A DNA stretch of 62,090 nt from Gallionella sp. (lineage in GTDB: Bacteria > Pseudomonadota > Gammaproteobacteria > Burkholderiales > Gallionellaceae). Location of the stretch: contig JAJDNO010000029.1 of the NCBI GenBank assembly GCA_022340615.1, positions 1 through 62,090 on the forward strand, read 5' to 3'. Shown piece by piece: positions 23,716-35,409 of this stretch (positions are counted from its first letter, which is position 1; each line of letters starts with the position of its first letter). The position numbers and the translations under genes were made by a program. The notes under the pieces were generated by a model. It saw only the letters and a program-made list of their open reading frames with translations. It had not been told where the DNA came from and did no database searches.

Positions 23716-24582
23716 ATGGCTGGCAGTAAAGAGATACGCGCAAAGATCAAGAGTGTAGAAAATACACGCAAGATCACGCGCGCGATGGAAATGGTCGCGG
23801 CTGCCAAAATGCGCAAGGCCCAGGAGCGCATGCGCGCGGCACGGCCCTATGCGGAAAAAATTCGCAATGTAGCAGCGCATCTGTCGCGAGCGAATCCGGA
23901 ATACAGGCATCCTTTTCTGGTGAAGCGCGAGGATAACCGCAATATCGGTCTGATCGTGGTGACATCCGACAAGGGCCTGTGCGGTGGCCTGAACACAAAC
24001 ATCCTGCGGCTGGCTGTGAACAACATGAAGGCATGGGAAGATGAAGGCAAGGGCATACAGGTTTGCCCGATCGGCAACAAGGGACTGGGATTCATGTCAC
24101 GCATCGGCGCAAAGGTCAAATCACACCTGACCGGTCTAGGGGATACGCCCCACCTCGAGAAGCTGATTGGAGCAGTCAAGCTGATGCTGGACGCCTACAC
24201 GGCCGGAGAAATCGACGCGATACATATCAGCTATAACCGTTTCGTCAACACCATGAAACAGGACCCGTGCGTGGAACAATTGCTGCCGCTGAGCGGGGAA
24301 CAGATGGGAACCGCCGAGGGCAGCTGGGATTACATCTACGAACCGGATGCGAAACAGGTGATCGACGAGTTGCTGGTTCGCTATATCGAATCGCTGGTTT
24401 ACCAGGCTGTGGTTGAAAACATGGCCTCTGAACAAAGCGCACGCATGGTCGCGATGAAAGCTGCATCGGACAATGCAAAGAGCGTGATCGGCGAACTCAA
24501 GCTGGTTTACAACAAGGCGCGTCAGGCAGCAATCACTCGCGAGATCTCGGAGATCGTGAGCGGTGCGGCCGCTGTAGGTTGA
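23716..24582 (+). CDS. atpG: ATP synthase subunit gamma (F1)
   Basis: A 288-residue central-shaft subunit. The N-terminal coiled-coil half opens [23 protein letters not shown], given here as [18 protein letters not shown], with [12 protein letters not shown] in the middle domain, and the C-terminal helix ends [20 protein letters not shown], the family signature. Length matches E. coli AtpG (287 aa). It follows atpA by 13 bases. Confidence 0.98.
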   Translation: MAGSKEIRAKIKSVENTRKITRAMEMVAAAKMRKAQERMRAARPYAEKIRNVAAHLSRANPEYRHPFLVKREDNRNIGLIVVTSDKGLCGGLNTNILRLAVNNMKAWEDEGKGIQVCPIGNKGLGFMSRIGAKVKSHLTGLGDTPHLEKLIGAVKLMLDAYTAGEIDAIHISYNRFVNTMKQDPCVEQLLPLSGEQMGTAEGSWDYIYEPDAKQVIDELLVRYIESLVYQAVVENMASEQSARMVAMKAASDNAKSVIGELKLVYNKARQAAITREISEIVSGAAAVG

Positions 24583-24611
24583 TGCCGGAGCAAAAGACAA
24601 AATTAATCTAG

Positions 24612-26027
<1,416 letters not shown>

Positions 26028-26041
26028 GAATGGGGAAAACC

Positions 26042-26470
26042 ATGGCAATGACCGTACATGTAGACGTGGTGAGCGCAGAAGCGTCGATTTTCTCAGGGCT
26101 GGCAGAAATGGTCGTTGTTCCTGGCGAGATGGGCGAACTGGGCATATATCCAGGCCATACTGCATTGATGGCCCGTATCAAACCAGGTTCAGTCAGGATC
26201 AAACGGCCGGATCAGGAACAGCAGGAACTGATCTACGTGTCCGGCGGGATGCTGGAGATACAGCCGGGTGTCGTAACCGTGCTTGCGGACACCGCGATTC
26301 GCGGCGCCGATCTGGATGAAGCGCGCGCGCATCAGGCGAAACAGGATGCAGAGGAAGCAATCAAGAACCGTTCTTCCGATATCGATTATGCGCAAGCACA
26401 GGCAGAACTTGCTGAAGCGATAGCGCAGCTGGCGGCAATCAAACATCTGCGCAAGCAAAGCGGACATTGA
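26042..26470 (+). CDS. atpC: ATP synthase subunit epsilon (F1)
   Basis: A 142-residue subunit that couples rotation and inhibits ATP hydrolysis. The beta-sandwich domain shows [31 protein letters not shown] in part ([15 protein letters not shown] is the signature), followed by the two-helix C-terminal domain with Ala-rich helices. I choose ATG 26042, which has GGGGAA eight bases upstream; ATG 26030 and 26048 are alternatives. It is the last atp gene and is followed by a strong terminator. Confidence 0.95.
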   Translation: MAMTVHVDVVSAEASIFSGLAEMVVVPGEMGELGIYPGHTALMARIKPGSVRIKRPDQEQQELIYVSGGMLEIQPGVVTVLADTAIRGADLDEARAHQAKQDAEEAIKNRSSDIDYAQAQAELAEAIAQLAAIKHLRKQSGH

Positions 26471-26490
26471 TCGAACGTGACAGAAAATAA

Positions 26491-26520
26491 AAAAAGCAGC
26501 TACGGCTGCTTTTTTTATTT
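26491..26520. terminator. Bidirectional intrinsic terminator after atpC
   Basis: The arms AAAAAGCAGC (26491-26500) and GCTGCTTTTT (26505-26514) pair around a TACG tetraloop. The plus strand continues with T-rich TTTTTTATTT, and the minus strand also has a T-run (complement of 26484-26495). It would end the atp operon and also the convergent DUF938 gene. Confidence 0.93.
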
Positions 26521-26532
26521 GACGATATCGAT

Positions 26533-27126
26533 TCATTCCTGAGCGTGCCAGACCAGAATTCGGTTATTGGACGGCATATCAATATCACGCAGCAGAACAA
26601 ATCCGTGCGAGACTGCTAGCCGGTTTACCGCTTCAAAATCCCGCACGCCGCTGTTCGGGTTGCGCGACTTCAGCCAGGCGTCGAAACGCGCATTGCTTTC
26701 CGACGTGAATTTCCCATCATAATTGTAAGGACCATAGAGACACAGACAGCCGCCCGGCTCGATGACTTGCGCGATATGAGCGAACATGCGTTCGACTTCC
26801 GCCCACGAGATGATATGCACTGTATTGGCATTGAAGATCGCGTCGACGGATGAAACGGGCCAGCGTTCGTCGTTCACGTCGATCGCCAGCGGGGCGAGCA
26901 CATTGGGGAGCTGCGCTTCATCCAGCCATGCCTGGATACCCGCGAGGTTCTGGCTCAATTCAGAGGGTTGCCATGTCAGATAAGGCAATTCGGCGGCAAA
27001 GTGTACTGCGTGCTGGCCGGTACCGCTGGCAATTTCCAGTACGCGTTTGCGGTCGGCGAATATTTCCCGGAGTACTGCAAGGATGGGCGCTTTGTTCTTT
27101 TCGCTCGATTCGGCGTAAGGCTTCAT
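26533..27126 (-). CDS. DUF938 SAM-dependent methyltransferase
   Basis: A 197-residue class I methyltransferase-like protein of the DUF938 family, whose substrate is unknown. The SAM-binding motif RVLEIASGTGQHAVHFA is near residue 28, followed by the acidic end WQPSELSQ and the post-motifs SVDAIFNANTVHIISW and CLCLYGPYNYDGKFTS. I start it at ATG 27126 (MKPYAESSEKNK), the family N-terminus; the frame is open to 27171 with 15 extra residues. It is divergent from the FemAB/GNAT-like gene at 27186 and shares the terminator at 26491-26520 with atpC. Confidence 0.85.
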   Translation of the reverse strand: MKPYAESSEKNKAPILAVLREIFADRKRVLEIASGTGQHAVHFAAELPYLTWQPSELSQNLAGIQAWLDEAQLPNVLAPLAIDVNDERWPVSSVDAIFNANTVHIISWAEVERMFAHIAQVIEPGGCLCLYGPYNYDGKFTSESNARFDAWLKSRNPNSGVRDFEAVNRLAVSHGFVLLRDIDMPSNNRILVWHAQE

Positions 27127-27185
27127 GAAATTATCCGGTAAATTCGAGGCCCATTGTAGAATATGCAGCAACAGCCTGGAACCAC

Positions 27186-28331
27186 ATGAATGCGCCTACC
27201 CTGAAGATTATCGAGGATCTTGCGGAAATCGACGCCACGGCATGGGATGCGCTGGCAGGGAGTGATCCGTTTGTTTCGCATGCCTATCTGTATGCTCTGC
27301 AGCAAAGCGGCTGTGCCACGGCGCAGTTTGGCTGGCAGGCGCAATTCATCACACTGTGGGAACAAGGCAGGCTGCTGGCTGCGATGCCGCTGTACCTGAA
27401 GATGAATTCGTACGGGGAACACGTATTCGATTGGGCGTGGGCCGATGCCTACCATCGGCACGGATTGCGCTATTACCCCAAACTGGTATGCGCGGTGCCA
27501 TTCGCGCCGGTTACCGGCGCCCGGTTGCTGGCCGCGCCTGGACCGGACCGGGACCGATTGCGCAAATTGCTGCTGAATTCCGCGCTGCAACTCGCAAAGG
27601 CGTCTGGAGTATCTTCGCTGCACTGCCTGTTTCCCGATGAAGAAGACGCGCTGCTAATGCAGCAGCAGAATATGATGCTGCGCCAGGATGTGCAGTTCCA
27701 CTGGCAAAACCAGGGTTACAGGGATTTTGATGAATTCCTGGCTGCGCTGAGCCGCGACAAACGCAAACGCATCAGGCAGGAGCGGCGCAAGGTACGGGAT
27801 GCGGGTATTCAACTGCAATGTATCAGCGGTGAAAACGCCACCAAGGATCAGTGGTCATTCTTTGCATCATGCTATGCACACACCCGTGAGATACATCATT
27901 CTCCGCCGGCCTTGAATGAAGACTTCTTTCAGCGTATCGGCGCAGCGCTGCCGCAAAATACCCTGCTGGTAATCGCGACACGGGATGGGCGTCCGGTCGC
28001 TAGTGCACTGAATATCGTTACCAGCAATGCCTTGTACGGCCGTTCCTGGGGAGCGTTCGAATTTCACTCGGGCCTGCATTTCGAGACCTGTTACTACCAG
28101 GCTATAGAGTTCTGCATCGCTCGGCGTATCAGGACATTTGAAGGCGGCGCGCAGGGGGAGCACAAACTGGCACGCGGTTTCCTGCCGGTAACAACCCGCT
28201 CGGCTCACTGGATTTCGCATTCGGAATTTGCGCGCGCAATCGACAACTATTTGCAGCGTGAAACCGATGCCATTTCAGAATATGTGGACGAATTGAACGT
28301 CAGGAGCCCGTTCAAGCGACAAACCAATTGA
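27186..28331 (+). CDS. FemAB/GNAT-like acyltransferase (peptidogalycan-type, DUF482)
   Basis: A 381-residue protein of the FemAB-like GNAT family (older name: DUF482, peptidogalycan biosynthesis). Recognisable blocks are DPFVSHAYLYALQQSG near the start, MPLYLKMNSYGEHVFDWAWA, YYPKLVCAVPFAPVTGARL, the basic RDKRKRIRQERRKV and the C-terminal EGGAQGEHKLARGFLP. The fold resembles aminoacyl transferases of cell-wall peptides, but members in Gram-negative bacteria have no proven substrate. No signal peptide or membrane segment is seen, so it is cytoplasmic. It ends 16 bases before the convergent DUF2937 gene. Confidence 0.85.
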   Translation: MNAPTLKIIEDLAEIDATAWDALAGSDPFVSHAYLYALQQSGCATAQFGWQAQFITLWEQGRLLAAMPLYLKMNSYGEHVFDWAWADAYHRHGLRYYPKLVCAVPFAPVTGARLLAAPGPDRDRLRKLLLNSALQLAKASGVSSLHCLFPDEEDALLMQQQNMMLRQDVQFHWQNQGYRDFDEFLAALSRDKRKRIRQERRKVRDAGIQLQCISGENATKDQWSFFASCYAHTREIHHSPPALNEDFFQRIGAALPQNTLLVIATRDGRPVASALNIVTSNALYGRSWGAFEFHSGLHFETCYYQAIEFCIARRIRTFEGGAQGEHKLARGFLPVTTRSAHWISHSEFARAIDNYLQRETDAISEYVDELNVRSPFKRQTN

Positions 28332-28347
28332 AACAGCAGAAATGGAT

Positions 28348-28854
28348 TTATCTGGCAAGCAGTATCCTGGCAACGCGCTCAATCAGCATCCAGACTGCAA
28401 GAAACACAAGCCAGACAATGACGCCGACGACCATCGCAAATACGACGCTCTGCGGAGTCAGATTGAATGCGGGTGCGAATATGTCCCAGGTTGCGCGGGC
28501 GATGAGCGGATCAGCCTTGCTTGCCAAATAAATCAGCTGATGAAACAGATCGGTGTTGAGCGCTGCGAGCGCCTGCCTTAAATGCTCGGCAGAATCAACC
28601 ATAGCCTGCAATGCGGTGCCTTCGTCGTGGAAAGTCTGGTCAGCGCTGGCAAGGTGGTAATTGATCAGCTCCTGAAGGCTGCCATGATGGAATTGATTGG
28701 CAACCGCCTGGAAGGGAGCCAGATCCTGCAGCACCTGATTCAGCTGACCGCCGACGCGTTGCCGATATTGCGCGATGAAACTCGGGATGCAACCGGCCGC
28801 AACGACGCCTGCCACCAGTATGATGCGGTCCAGAATGCCGCGGATGAAAATCAT
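28348..28854 (-). CDS. DUF2937 family membrane protein
   Basis: A 168-residue protein with one N-terminal hydrophobic segment (ILDRIILVAGVVAAGCIPSFI) and one C-terminal segment (VVFAMVVGVIVWLVFLAVWML). The middle is a roughly 100-residue helical, charged stretch beginning YRQRVGGQLNQVL. The layout and the phrase IPSFIAQYRQRV fit the DUF2937 family, which has no known function. Both ends are probably in the membrane with the middle in one compartment. It stands alone, convergent with the FemAB/GNAT-like gene and divergent from glmU. The 229-base gap on its upstream side holds only a possible glmU promoter. Confidence 0.7.
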   Translation of the reverse strand: MIFIRGILDRIILVAGVVAAGCIPSFIAQYRQRVGGQLNQVLQDLAPFQAVANQFHHGSLQELINYHLASADQTFHDEGTALQAMVDSAEHLRQALAALNTDLFHQLIYLASKADPLIARATWDIFAPAFNLTPQSVVFAMVVGVIVWLVFLAVWMLIERVARILLAR

Positions 28855-29054
28855 TTTTCCCTACCTGACAAACATCGTATACATGATTACATCGTGCCGT
28901 GAAACGGGATAAATATCAAGGAAATGGATCAAGAAACTGCGCGGCCCAGAAAACCGGCGCATTTTATAGTGCTACCTGTACAGTCGTTGGCGTAATGTTG
29001 CCAATCATCATTCGCCAAATACACGAATTTTTCTGCCGTACGGACGCAATCCCT

Positions 29055-29060
29055 TATAAT
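29055..29060 (+). promoter_or_regulatory. Probable -10 element of the glmU-glmS promoter
   Basis: A perfect TATAAT lies 24 bases upstream of the glmU ATG. The -35 region about 17 bases upstream (29031-29037) is a poor match, so the promoter may be weak or activator-dependent. The rest of the 28855-29083 gap shows no other structure that I recognise. Confidence 0.45.
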
Positions 29061-29083
29061 CGGATCGTCCAGGAAAGACCAAT

Positions 29084-30448
29084 ATGAACCCGTTGAACAT
29101 AGTCATCCTTGCAGCCGGTAAAGGCACGCGCATGTATTCCGACAAGCCCAAGGTGCTGCACACGCTGGCGGGCAAGCCGCTGGTACAGCATGTGCTGGAT
29201 TGTGCTTCAGCACTGAAACCGCAGCAGATTTGCGTGGTGTACGGGCATGGCGGCGAAGCAGTGCCGGACGCGATGCGGCAGTATGCAGCCAGGTTCGTAA
29301 TCCAGGAGCCGCAGCTCGGCACCGGCCATGCAGTGCAGCAGGCGATGCCGCACCTGGCAGACGAGGGCAGCACGCTGGTGCTGTATGGCGATGTACCACT
29401 GATCCAGCACAGCACGCTGCACCAGATGCAGCAAGCGGGTGAAGGCCTGGTACTGTTGACCGTAAACTTGCCCAATCCAGCAGGTTACGGGCGCATCGTG
29501 CGCGACGCGCAGGGCGATGTGCAAAGCATTGTCGAGGAAAAGGATGCGACACCAGAGCAGCGCGAAATTTGCGAAGTGAACACCGGCATCCTGCTCGCAC
29601 CGACCAAATTGCTGCGTGGCTGGCTGGATGGATTGCAGAACAACAATTCCCAGGGCGAGTACTACCTCACCGATATCGTCAGCATGGCAGTGCAACAGGG
29701 CGTTGCCGTGCATGCCGTACAACCGTCCCACGAGTGGGAGATACACGGCATCAACAGCAAGTCGCAACTGATGGTGCTGGAACGTACCTGGCAGCTGGTC
29801 GAGGCTTCGCGCCTGCTGATCCAGGGCGTGACGCTGACCGATGCGGCGCGCCTGGATGTGCGCGGAAAATTGAACTGCGGACGCGATGTGGAAATCGATG
29901 TCGGCTGTATCTTCGAGGGAGAGGTCAGTCTTGCAGACAAGGTGCGAGTGGGCGCTTACAGCGTGATCCGTAATTCCTCTATCGCAGCAAATACAGTGAT
30001 CGAACCTTACAGTCACATCGATAACAGCGAAGTGGGTGCTGATTGCCATATCGGGCCTTACGCTCGCCTGCGCCCGGGAAGCCGGTTGCAGGAAGGGGTT
30101 CATATCGGCAATTTCGTCGAGATCAAGAACAGCGAAATCGCATCCGGCAGCAAGGCCAACCATCTCAGCTATATCGGCGACAGTTCGGTAGGCAGCCGGG
30201 TGAATATCGGCGCTGGTACGATCACCTGCAATTACGACGGTGCAAACAAGCATCGCACCATCATCGAAGATGATGTATTCATCGGTTCGGATACGCAACT
30301 GGTTGCCCCGGTAACGGTGGGCAAGGGCGCAACGATAGCAGCCGGTACCACGGTCTGGAAAAATGCGCCGGCCGGCGAATTGACAATGAATGACAAAAAC
30401 CAGTCGACCAGACCGGGCTGGAAGCGTGCGCAGAAAGTGAAGAAATAA
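29084..30448 (+). CDS. glmU: Bifunctional GlcNAc-1-phosphate uridyltransferase / GlcN-1-phosphate acetyltransferase
   Basis: A 454-residue enzyme making UDP-GlcNAc, the precursor of peptidoglycan and lipid A. The pyrophosphorylase domain opens [20 protein letters not shown] with YGDVPLIQ near residue 104. The C-terminal left-handed beta-helix acetyltransferase shows repeated hexapeptides and [17 protein letters not shown] with the catalytic His region. Length equals that of E. coli GlmU (456 aa). It is followed after one base by glmS, so the two steps before UDP-GlcNAc are co-expressed. Confidence 0.97.
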   Translation: MNPLNIVILAAGKGTRMYSDKPKVLHTLAGKPLVQHVLDCASALKPQQICVVYGHGGEAVPDAMRQYAARFVIQEPQLGTGHAVQQAMPHLADEGSTLVLYGDVPLIQHSTLHQMQQAGEGLVLLTVNLPNPAGYGRIVRDAQGDVQSIVEEKDATPEQREICEVNTGILLAPTKLLRGWLDGLQNNNSQGEYYLTDIVSMAVQQGVAVHAVQPSHEWEIHGINSKSQLMVLERTWQLVEASRLLIQGVTLTDAARLDVRGKLNCGRDVEIDVGCIFEGEVSLADKVRVGAYSVIRNSSIAANTVIEPYSHIDNSEVGADCHIGPYARLRPGSRLQEGVHIGNFVEIKNSEIASGSKANHLSYIGDSSVGSRVNIGAGTITCNYDGANKHRTIIEDDVFIGSDTQLVAPVTVGKGATIAAGTTVWKNAPAGELTMNDKNQSTRPGWKRAQKVKK

Positions 30449-30449
30449 C

Positions 30450-32276
30450 ATGTGCGGAATTGTAGGTGCAGTGTCAGAACGCAATGTCGTGCCGATCCTG
30501 CTGGAAGGGCTGCAACGACTCGAATACCGCGGCTACGACTCGGCTGGCCTGGTGGTTGGGCACGGCGGACAGCTGGAGCGGGTAAGAAGCATCGGGCGGG
30601 TAGCCGATCTGGCCAGCAAATGCGCAAATACTAGCGGGCTGATCGGGATAGCTCACACTCGCTGGGCGACGCATGGCGTGCCCAGCGAGCGCAATGCGCA
30701 CCCGCATATCAGCAAAAATCACGTCGCCGTTGTACACAACGGGATTATCGAAAACTACGAAATCCTGCGCAGCCGGCTGGACGCCGAGGGCTATGAATTC
30801 ACCTCGGATACGGATACCGAAGTCATCGCGCATCTGATCAACAGCCACTACGCACGCGGAAATTCGCTGCTGTCGGCAACACAGGCAGCGCTGGCAGAGC
30901 TGGTGGGAGCTTACGCGATTGGCGTTATTGCGTCGGACAACCCCGATCACATGATTTGCGCGCGACGCGGCAGTCCGTTGTTGCTCGGCATAGGCATCGA
31001 AGAACATTTCATCGCATCGGATGTGTCTGCGCTGTTGCCGGTTACACGCAGATTCGTCCATCTCGAGGAAGGCGATGTGGTCGAAATCGGACGGAGCGGA
31101 TACCAGATTTACGATGCGGAATCCAGTCGCGTCGAACGCGAGATCCAGATCAGCGAACTCAGCAATGAAAGCGTGCAGCTGGGTGCGTACCGTCATTACA
31201 TGCAGAAGGAAATCCACGAGCAGCCGCAGGCGCTGGCGGATACGCTGGAATCGGTTTGCAACAGCCAGTCTCTGGTGCCGGGAATTTTCGGCGCGGAAGC
31301 CGCACAGACTTTTGCCGAAACCGGCAGCATCCTGATTCTGGCATGCGGCACCAGCTACCACGCCGGTTTGGTCGCACGCTACTGGCTGGAGGAAATCGCC
31401 GGGATACGCTGTACCGTGGAAGTCGCCAGCGAGTACCGATACCGTGTCAGCGTTGCCGAACCGAAAACGCTGGTGGTGGTCGTCTCGCAATCCGGCGAGA
31501 CAGCCGATACCCAGGCTGCGCTGAACCATGCGAAGAAAAACGGACACGATCATACGCTCGCAATCTGCAATGTCGCGGAAAGCGCGCTGGTCAGATTATG
31601 CAAGTTGCGCATGCTGACTCGTGCTGGTCCCGAAATTGGCGTGGCTTCAACCAAGGCTTTCACCACCCAGCTCGCGGCGCTGTTCATGCTGACGCTGGTA
31701 ATGTCCAAACAGCGCGGACGCTTGAGCGCGGAGCAGGAGCAAAAGCATCTGCACGAGCTGCGCCACCTTCCTGCGGCTGTGCAGAAAGTTCTGGACCTGG
31801 AACCGCAAATCGCCAAGCTTGCCGAGCAATTTGCCGGCAAGCACCATGCGCTGTTCCTCGGGCGCGGATTGCACTATCCGATTGCGCTGGAAGGCGCACT
31901 CAAACTCAAGGAAATTTCTTACATACATGCCGAGGCCTACCCGGCCGGCGAACTGAAGCATGGACCACTGGCGCTGGTGGACAAGGATATGCCGGTGATT
32001 TCGGTTGCGCCGAATGATGCATTGCTGGAAAAGCTGAAGTCCAATCTGCAGGAAGTACGTGCGCGCGGGGGTGAGCTGTATGTGTTTGCCGACGCGCATA
32101 CACATATCAGCGAGGCGGACGGGATACACATCATGCAGATGCCGGAACACGCCGGGTATTTGAGTCCCATCCTGCACACCATTCCGCTGCAATTGCTGGC
32201 CTATTACGTCGCGCTGCAGAAAGGCACCGATGTGGACAAGCCGCGCAATCTAGCCAAGTCGGTCACGGTCGAATGA
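30450..32276 (+). CDS. glmS: Glutamine-fructose-6-phosphate aminotransferase (isomerizing)
   Basis: A 608-residue enzyme converting fructose-6-phosphate and glutamine to glucosamine-6-phosphate. Cys2 in MCGIVGAV is the N-terminal nucleophile of the glutaminase domain; YRGYDSAGL follows. Two SIS domains are visible ([47 protein letters not shown]), and the protein ends LAKSVTVE, the family C-terminus. Length equals E. coli GlmS (609 aa). I saw no glmS ribozyme upstream, as expected outside Gram-positives. The start is one base after the glmU stop. Confidence 0.98.
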   Translation: MCGIVGAVSERNVVPILLEGLQRLEYRGYDSAGLVVGHGGQLERVRSIGRVADLASKCANTSGLIGIAHTRWATHGVPSERNAHPHISKNHVAVVHNGIIENYEILRSRLDAEGYEFTSDTDTEVIAHLINSHYARGNSLLSATQAALAELVGAYAIGVIASDNPDHMICARRGSPLLLGIGIEEHFIASDVSALLPVTRRFVHLEEGDVVEIGRSGYQIYDAESSRVEREIQISELSNESVQLGAYRHYMQKEIHEQPQALADTLESVCNSQSLVPGIFGAEAAQTFAETGSILILACGTSYHAGLVARYWLEEIAGIRCTVEVASEYRYRVSVAEPKTLVVVVSQSGETADTQAALNHAKKNGHDHTLAICNVAESALVRLCKLRMLTRAGPEIGVASTKAFTTQLAALFMLTLVMSKQRGRLSAEQEQKHLHELRHLPAAVQKVLDLEPQIAKLAEQFAGKHHALFLGRGLHYPIALEGALKLKEISYIHAEAYPAGELKHGPLALVDKDMPVISVAPNDALLEKLKSNLQEVRARGGELYVFADAHTHISEADGIHIMQMPEHAGYLSPILHTIPLQLLAYYVALQKGTDVDKPRNLAKSVTVE

Positions 32277-32405
32277 CCGGATCGGCGTGCGGCTTGCGGA
32301 TCGGGCTAACATGCGCAGACAGCCAAGACCGGCAGGGCGTTCATAGCAACAGTACTAATTTTTGCCAGGTCGTTCACACGACCGCAAGCTGGAATAGCTG
32401 GCCGA

Positions 32406-33959
32406 TCAGAACAAATTCTGAAAAGGATTTCCTGCGCCCGGATATGAAATGAAAATCTGGAATCCGATAAATCCCAGCAGCAGCAGAACAATTAATAGCA
32501 GCAGCTTGTTATAGCGCCGTTGCTGCAAAATAATCCTGTTCAACAATTCGTCGTTGCGTCCTGCGCCATGGTTGCCCAGATATTGGTGCAACAAACGAGG
32601 CAATTGCGGCAATACGGTCGCGTAGTTTGGCGCCTCTGTACGCAACGATTTGATTAAACCGCGCCAGCCCACCTGTTCGCTCATCCAGCGTTCCAGCCAC
32701 GGTTTTGCAGTTTTCCACAGGTCCAGTTCGGGATCGAGCTGCAAACCAAGACCCTCTATATTCAGAAGTGTCTTCTGCAACAATACCAGCTGCGGCTGTA
32801 CTTCGATGCCGAAACGGCGCGACGTCTGGAATAGCCGCAACAGCACACGACCGAACGAAACTTCGCGCAGCGGTTTGTCGAATATCGGCTCGCAGACCGT
32901 GCGTATTGCCGCTTCCAGTTCATCCACGCGTGTTGCGATGGGCGCCCAGCCCGACTCGATGTGGACCTCGGCGACGCGCTTGTAGTCACGCCGGAAAAAC
33001 GCGATGAAATTCTGCGCGAGATAATGCTTGTCGGTATCGGTCAGCGTGCCCATGATGCCGAAATCAAGCGCAATATACTGGCCGTTCGACGCGACCTGGA
33101 CATTGCCGGGATGCATGTCCGCGTGGAAGAAACCGTCCCGGAACACCTGGGTATAAAAAATCTCCACACCATTTCTGGCCAGCCTCGGGATATCCACTCC
33201 AGCATTTCGCAACGCATCAACCTGGCTGACCGGGATGCCGTACATGCGTTCCATCACCATTACCCCGGTGCTGCAATAGTCCCAATACATCTCCGGGACT
33301 AGCAGCAGCGGTGAATTGGCGAAATTGCGCCTGAGCTGGCTGCCGTTTGATGCCTCGCGCATCAGGTCGAGTTCATCTTCCAGATGCTTTTCGAACTCGG
33401 TGATCACCTGGCGCGGCTTGAGGCGGCGGCCGTCCGCCCACAGCCACTCGATCAGATCGGCAGCCACTTTCATCAGCGCGACATCGTGCGCGATGATACT
33501 GGTGATGCCGGGACGCAGAATCTTGACCGCGACATCGCGGCCGTCCGGCAGAACTGCAAAATGCACCTGCGCTACCGAAGCGCTTGCAACGGGGATGTCT
33601 TCAAAATTTTGAAAAACCTCGAGCAAAGGCTTGCGGTAGGCTTGTTCAAGCAATGCGACAGCCTGAGCGGAAGGGAACGGCGGGACCTGATCCTGCAGCC
33701 TGGCAAGTTCGTCGGCGATGTCGGCCGGTATCAGGTCGCGGCGCGTGGACAACATCTGCCCGAATTTGACGAAGATCGGGCCGAGTCCTTCCATGGCCAG
33801 CCGCAGGCGAAGCGCGCGCGGTTTGCTGGTATTGCGCAGGAACAGCATCATGTTGAGCGGTATGCGCATCCAGCGCAAACGTACATGTGCAAGCAGAAAC
33901 TCATCCAGCCCGAATCGCAATACCACCACGACAATCTTGATCAGCCGGAAGAAACGCAC
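32406..33959 (-). CDS. ubiB: Ubiquinone biosynthesis accessory kinase-like protein UbiB
   Basis: A 517-residue atypical kinase/ATPase of the ABC1/ADCK family needed for ubiquinone synthesis, acting at the inner membrane. The diagnostic KxGQ motif is in [16 protein letters not shown], followed by the Ala-rich loop ([15 protein letters not shown]) that replaces a Gly-rich loop, the catalytic-loop-like [12 protein letters not shown], and the DFG-like ALDFGIMG. Two C-terminal hydrophobic helices ([19 protein letters not shown]) form the membrane anchor. It follows ubiJ after two bases. Confidence 0.97.
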   Translation of the reverse strand: MRFFRLIKIVVVVLRFGLDEFLLAHVRLRWMRIPLNMMLFLRNTSKPRALRLRLAMEGLGPIFVKFGQMLSTRRDLIPADIADELARLQDQVPPFPSAQAVALLEQAYRKPLLEVFQNFEDIPVASASVAQVHFAVLPDGRDVAVKILRPGITSIIAHDVALMKVAADLIEWLWADGRRLKPRQVITEFEKHLEDELDLMREASNGSQLRRNFANSPLLLVPEMYWDYCSTGVMVMERMYGIPVSQVDALRNAGVDIPRLARNGVEIFYTQVFRDGFFHADMHPGNVQVASNGQYIALDFGIMGTLTDTDKHYLAQNFIAFFRRDYKRVAEVHIESGWAPIATRVDELEAAIRTVCEPIFDKPLREVSFGRVLLRLFQTSRRFGIEVQPQLVLLQKTLLNIEGLGLQLDPELDLWKTAKPWLERWMSEQVGWRGLIKSLRTEAPNYATVLPQLPRLLHQYLGNHGAGRNDELLNRIILQQRRYNKLLLLIVLLLLGFIGFQIFISYPGAGNPFQNLF

Positions 33960-33961
33960 AA

Positions 33962-34516
33962 TCAGGCCTTTCGGGATGCAGTCAGACGGTTGATGCGCTG
34001 CTCCAGCCGCGCCATATCGTCGCGCAAGTTATCCACCTGCAGCATGAACGCGGAAAGTTGACCGGGCTTGGCCAGCAGCGGGCGCTCTTCCGTCAGGTAT
34101 TCGGCGCCCGCCTTGAACAGGTTCTCCGCCGAATCGCGCAACATCTGCCCCGCAGTTTGAGCGCCTTCAACAAGACGTTCGGCTGCGATATCGCCGGTAA
34201 TGCGGCTAAGGTCTTCAGCTGCGTCCCAGCGGAGATTGCGCGACAGATAAAAGATTTCTGCCAGCAATTCGCTATCGCCTTCGCTGCTGATTCCTGCATG
34301 GGCGCTTTCGTCTCGTGCGGCCAGTCGCGGCAACAGCGAGGGCGGGATGACACACCTTGCATCAGTGACCTCTGCGGCATCCTGATCCAGAAGTGAACCG
34401 TCCTCCAGTATCCGGCAGGTAAATGAGAACGGTGCAACCTCAAACCGCACCGATTTCCCTGAAAAACGGGCGAGCCTTTGCAATGCCCAGCTGTTCTGGT
34501 CAAGCAGGTGATTCAT
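33962..34516 (-). CDS. ubiJ: Ubiquinone biosynthesis accessory factor UbiJ (SCP2 domain)
   Basis: A protein of about 184 residues with an N-terminal SCP2-like lipid-binding domain (residues 1-100, starting near [17 protein letters not shown]) and a C-terminal coiled coil ([19 protein letters not shown]). It binds ubiquinone intermediates and scaffolds the soluble Ubi complex with UbiK. I choose ATG 34516; ATG 34522 and GTG 34543 are in-frame alternatives without a convincing ribosome site. It lies directly upstream of ubiB, as in most proteobacteria, but is separated from ubiE by two unrelated genes here. Confidence 0.88.
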   Translation of the reverse strand: MNHLLDQNSWALQRLARFSGKSVRFEVAPFSFTCRILEDGSLLDQDAAEVTDARCVIPPSLLPRLAARDESAHAGISSEGDSELLAEIFYLSRNLRWDAAEDLSRITGDIAAERLVEGAQTAGQMLRDSAENLFKAGAEYLTEERPLLAKPGQLSAFMLQVDNLRDDMARLEQRINRLTASRKA

Positions 34517-34719
34517 GAACATGACGGAAGGATGAGCAAACACGATGGGTTATGGCAAAAAATTACGGATCGGCTTTGTAAAATTCAGCAAGTTAAGATT
34601 CATGTTCATCTCGGGGAAACCAGACTGGGGAGAGTATAACACCGGGCGCTGAACCTACGCTTGCAGCAGCAGGCAGTAGAAGTGAACGCTTGCGGTTTGC
34701 CGGATTCTGGTACGGGTGT

Positions 34720-35409
34720 TCAGAACGGCGGCTCGGCTGTCAGGAACAGCATCTCCTGACGGGACGGATGCATGAAGCTCAGGCCGCGCGCATGAAGCAG
34801 CAGCCGGGTAGCCGTGCAGAAGTTGCGCGCTCCATACAGTTCATCGCCTAGAACCGGATGTCCGATCGCGGACAAGTGTACGCGCAACTGGTGGGTTCGA
34901 CCGGTTACGGCTTCGAGCTCTATGCGGCTGGCGTCGAGCAACGGTTTGCCGGGCTGCGAATGAAAGAATCCTTCAGCAGCACCCAGCACGCGGTATCGCG
35001 TAAGCGAGGGTTTGCCGGACACGAAGTCCACCCTCTGTTTAGGACGGTTCGGCCAATCGGCAGCCAGCGGCAAATCGATTTCCCCTGCAGCCTGCTCGAA
35101 ATGTCCGGCCACGATCGCAATGTAGTTCTTGCTGATTCCGCGTTCGCGGAAAAGCCGGGAAAGCTGCCGATGAATCTTTGCGCCACGGGCGAATACCAGC
35201 AAACCAGAAGTAGCCATGTCCAGGCGGTGCACACAGAGGGCATCCGGGAATTCACTTTGAATACGGGTCGTCAGACTGTCCGCTTTCTCCGGACCGCGGC
35301 CCGGCACAGAAAGCAAGCCGGAAGGCTTGTTCACAACCAGCAGATTGCCGTCGTTATAGACGACATCAAATTTGCCCGGACCGGAATATGCGCCAAGGGT
35401 GCCGTACAT
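34720..35409 (-). CDS. rluA: Dual-specificity rRNA/tRNA pseudouridine synthase RluA
   Basis: A 229-residue pseudouridine synthase. The catalytic Asp is in HRLDMATSGLLVFAR, preceded by VNKPSGLLSVPGR and followed by LPLAADWPNRPKQ and VTGRTHQLRVHL. These blocks are closer to E. coli RluA (23S U746 and tRNA U32) than to RluC or RluD, and there is no S4 domain. Its ATG overlaps the stop of the upstream cyclase-FHA gene by one base (TAATG), so translation is probably coupled. The 176 bases downstream, before ubiJ, show nothing I recognise. Confidence 0.9.
   Translation of the reverse strand: MYGTLGAYSGPGKFDVVYNDGNLLVVNKPSGLLSVPGRGPEKADSLTTRIQSEFPDALCVHRLDMATSGLLVFARGAKIHRQLSRLFRERGISKNYIAIVAGHFEQAAGEIDLPLAADWPNRPKQRVDFVSGKPSLTRYRVLGAAEGFFHSQPGKPLLDASRIELEAVTGRTHQLRVHLSAIGHPVLGDELYGARNFCTATRLLLHARGLSFMHPSRQEMLFLTAEPPF

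Noticed and set aside
28899-29087. Possible 62-residue gene upstream of glmU
   Set aside because: No ribosome site, unusual Cys/Ile-rich composition, runs into the glmU start and covers the probable promoter.
29207-31553. Minus-strand open frames of 425 and 359 codons over glmU and glmS
   Set aside because: Both genes are certain on the plus strand; the antisense translations are Cys/His/Arg-rich and lack any known motif.
32368-32383. GGTCGT-TCAC-ACGACC hairpin between glmS and ubiB as a terminator
   Set aside because: Only six base pairs and no T-run on either strand.
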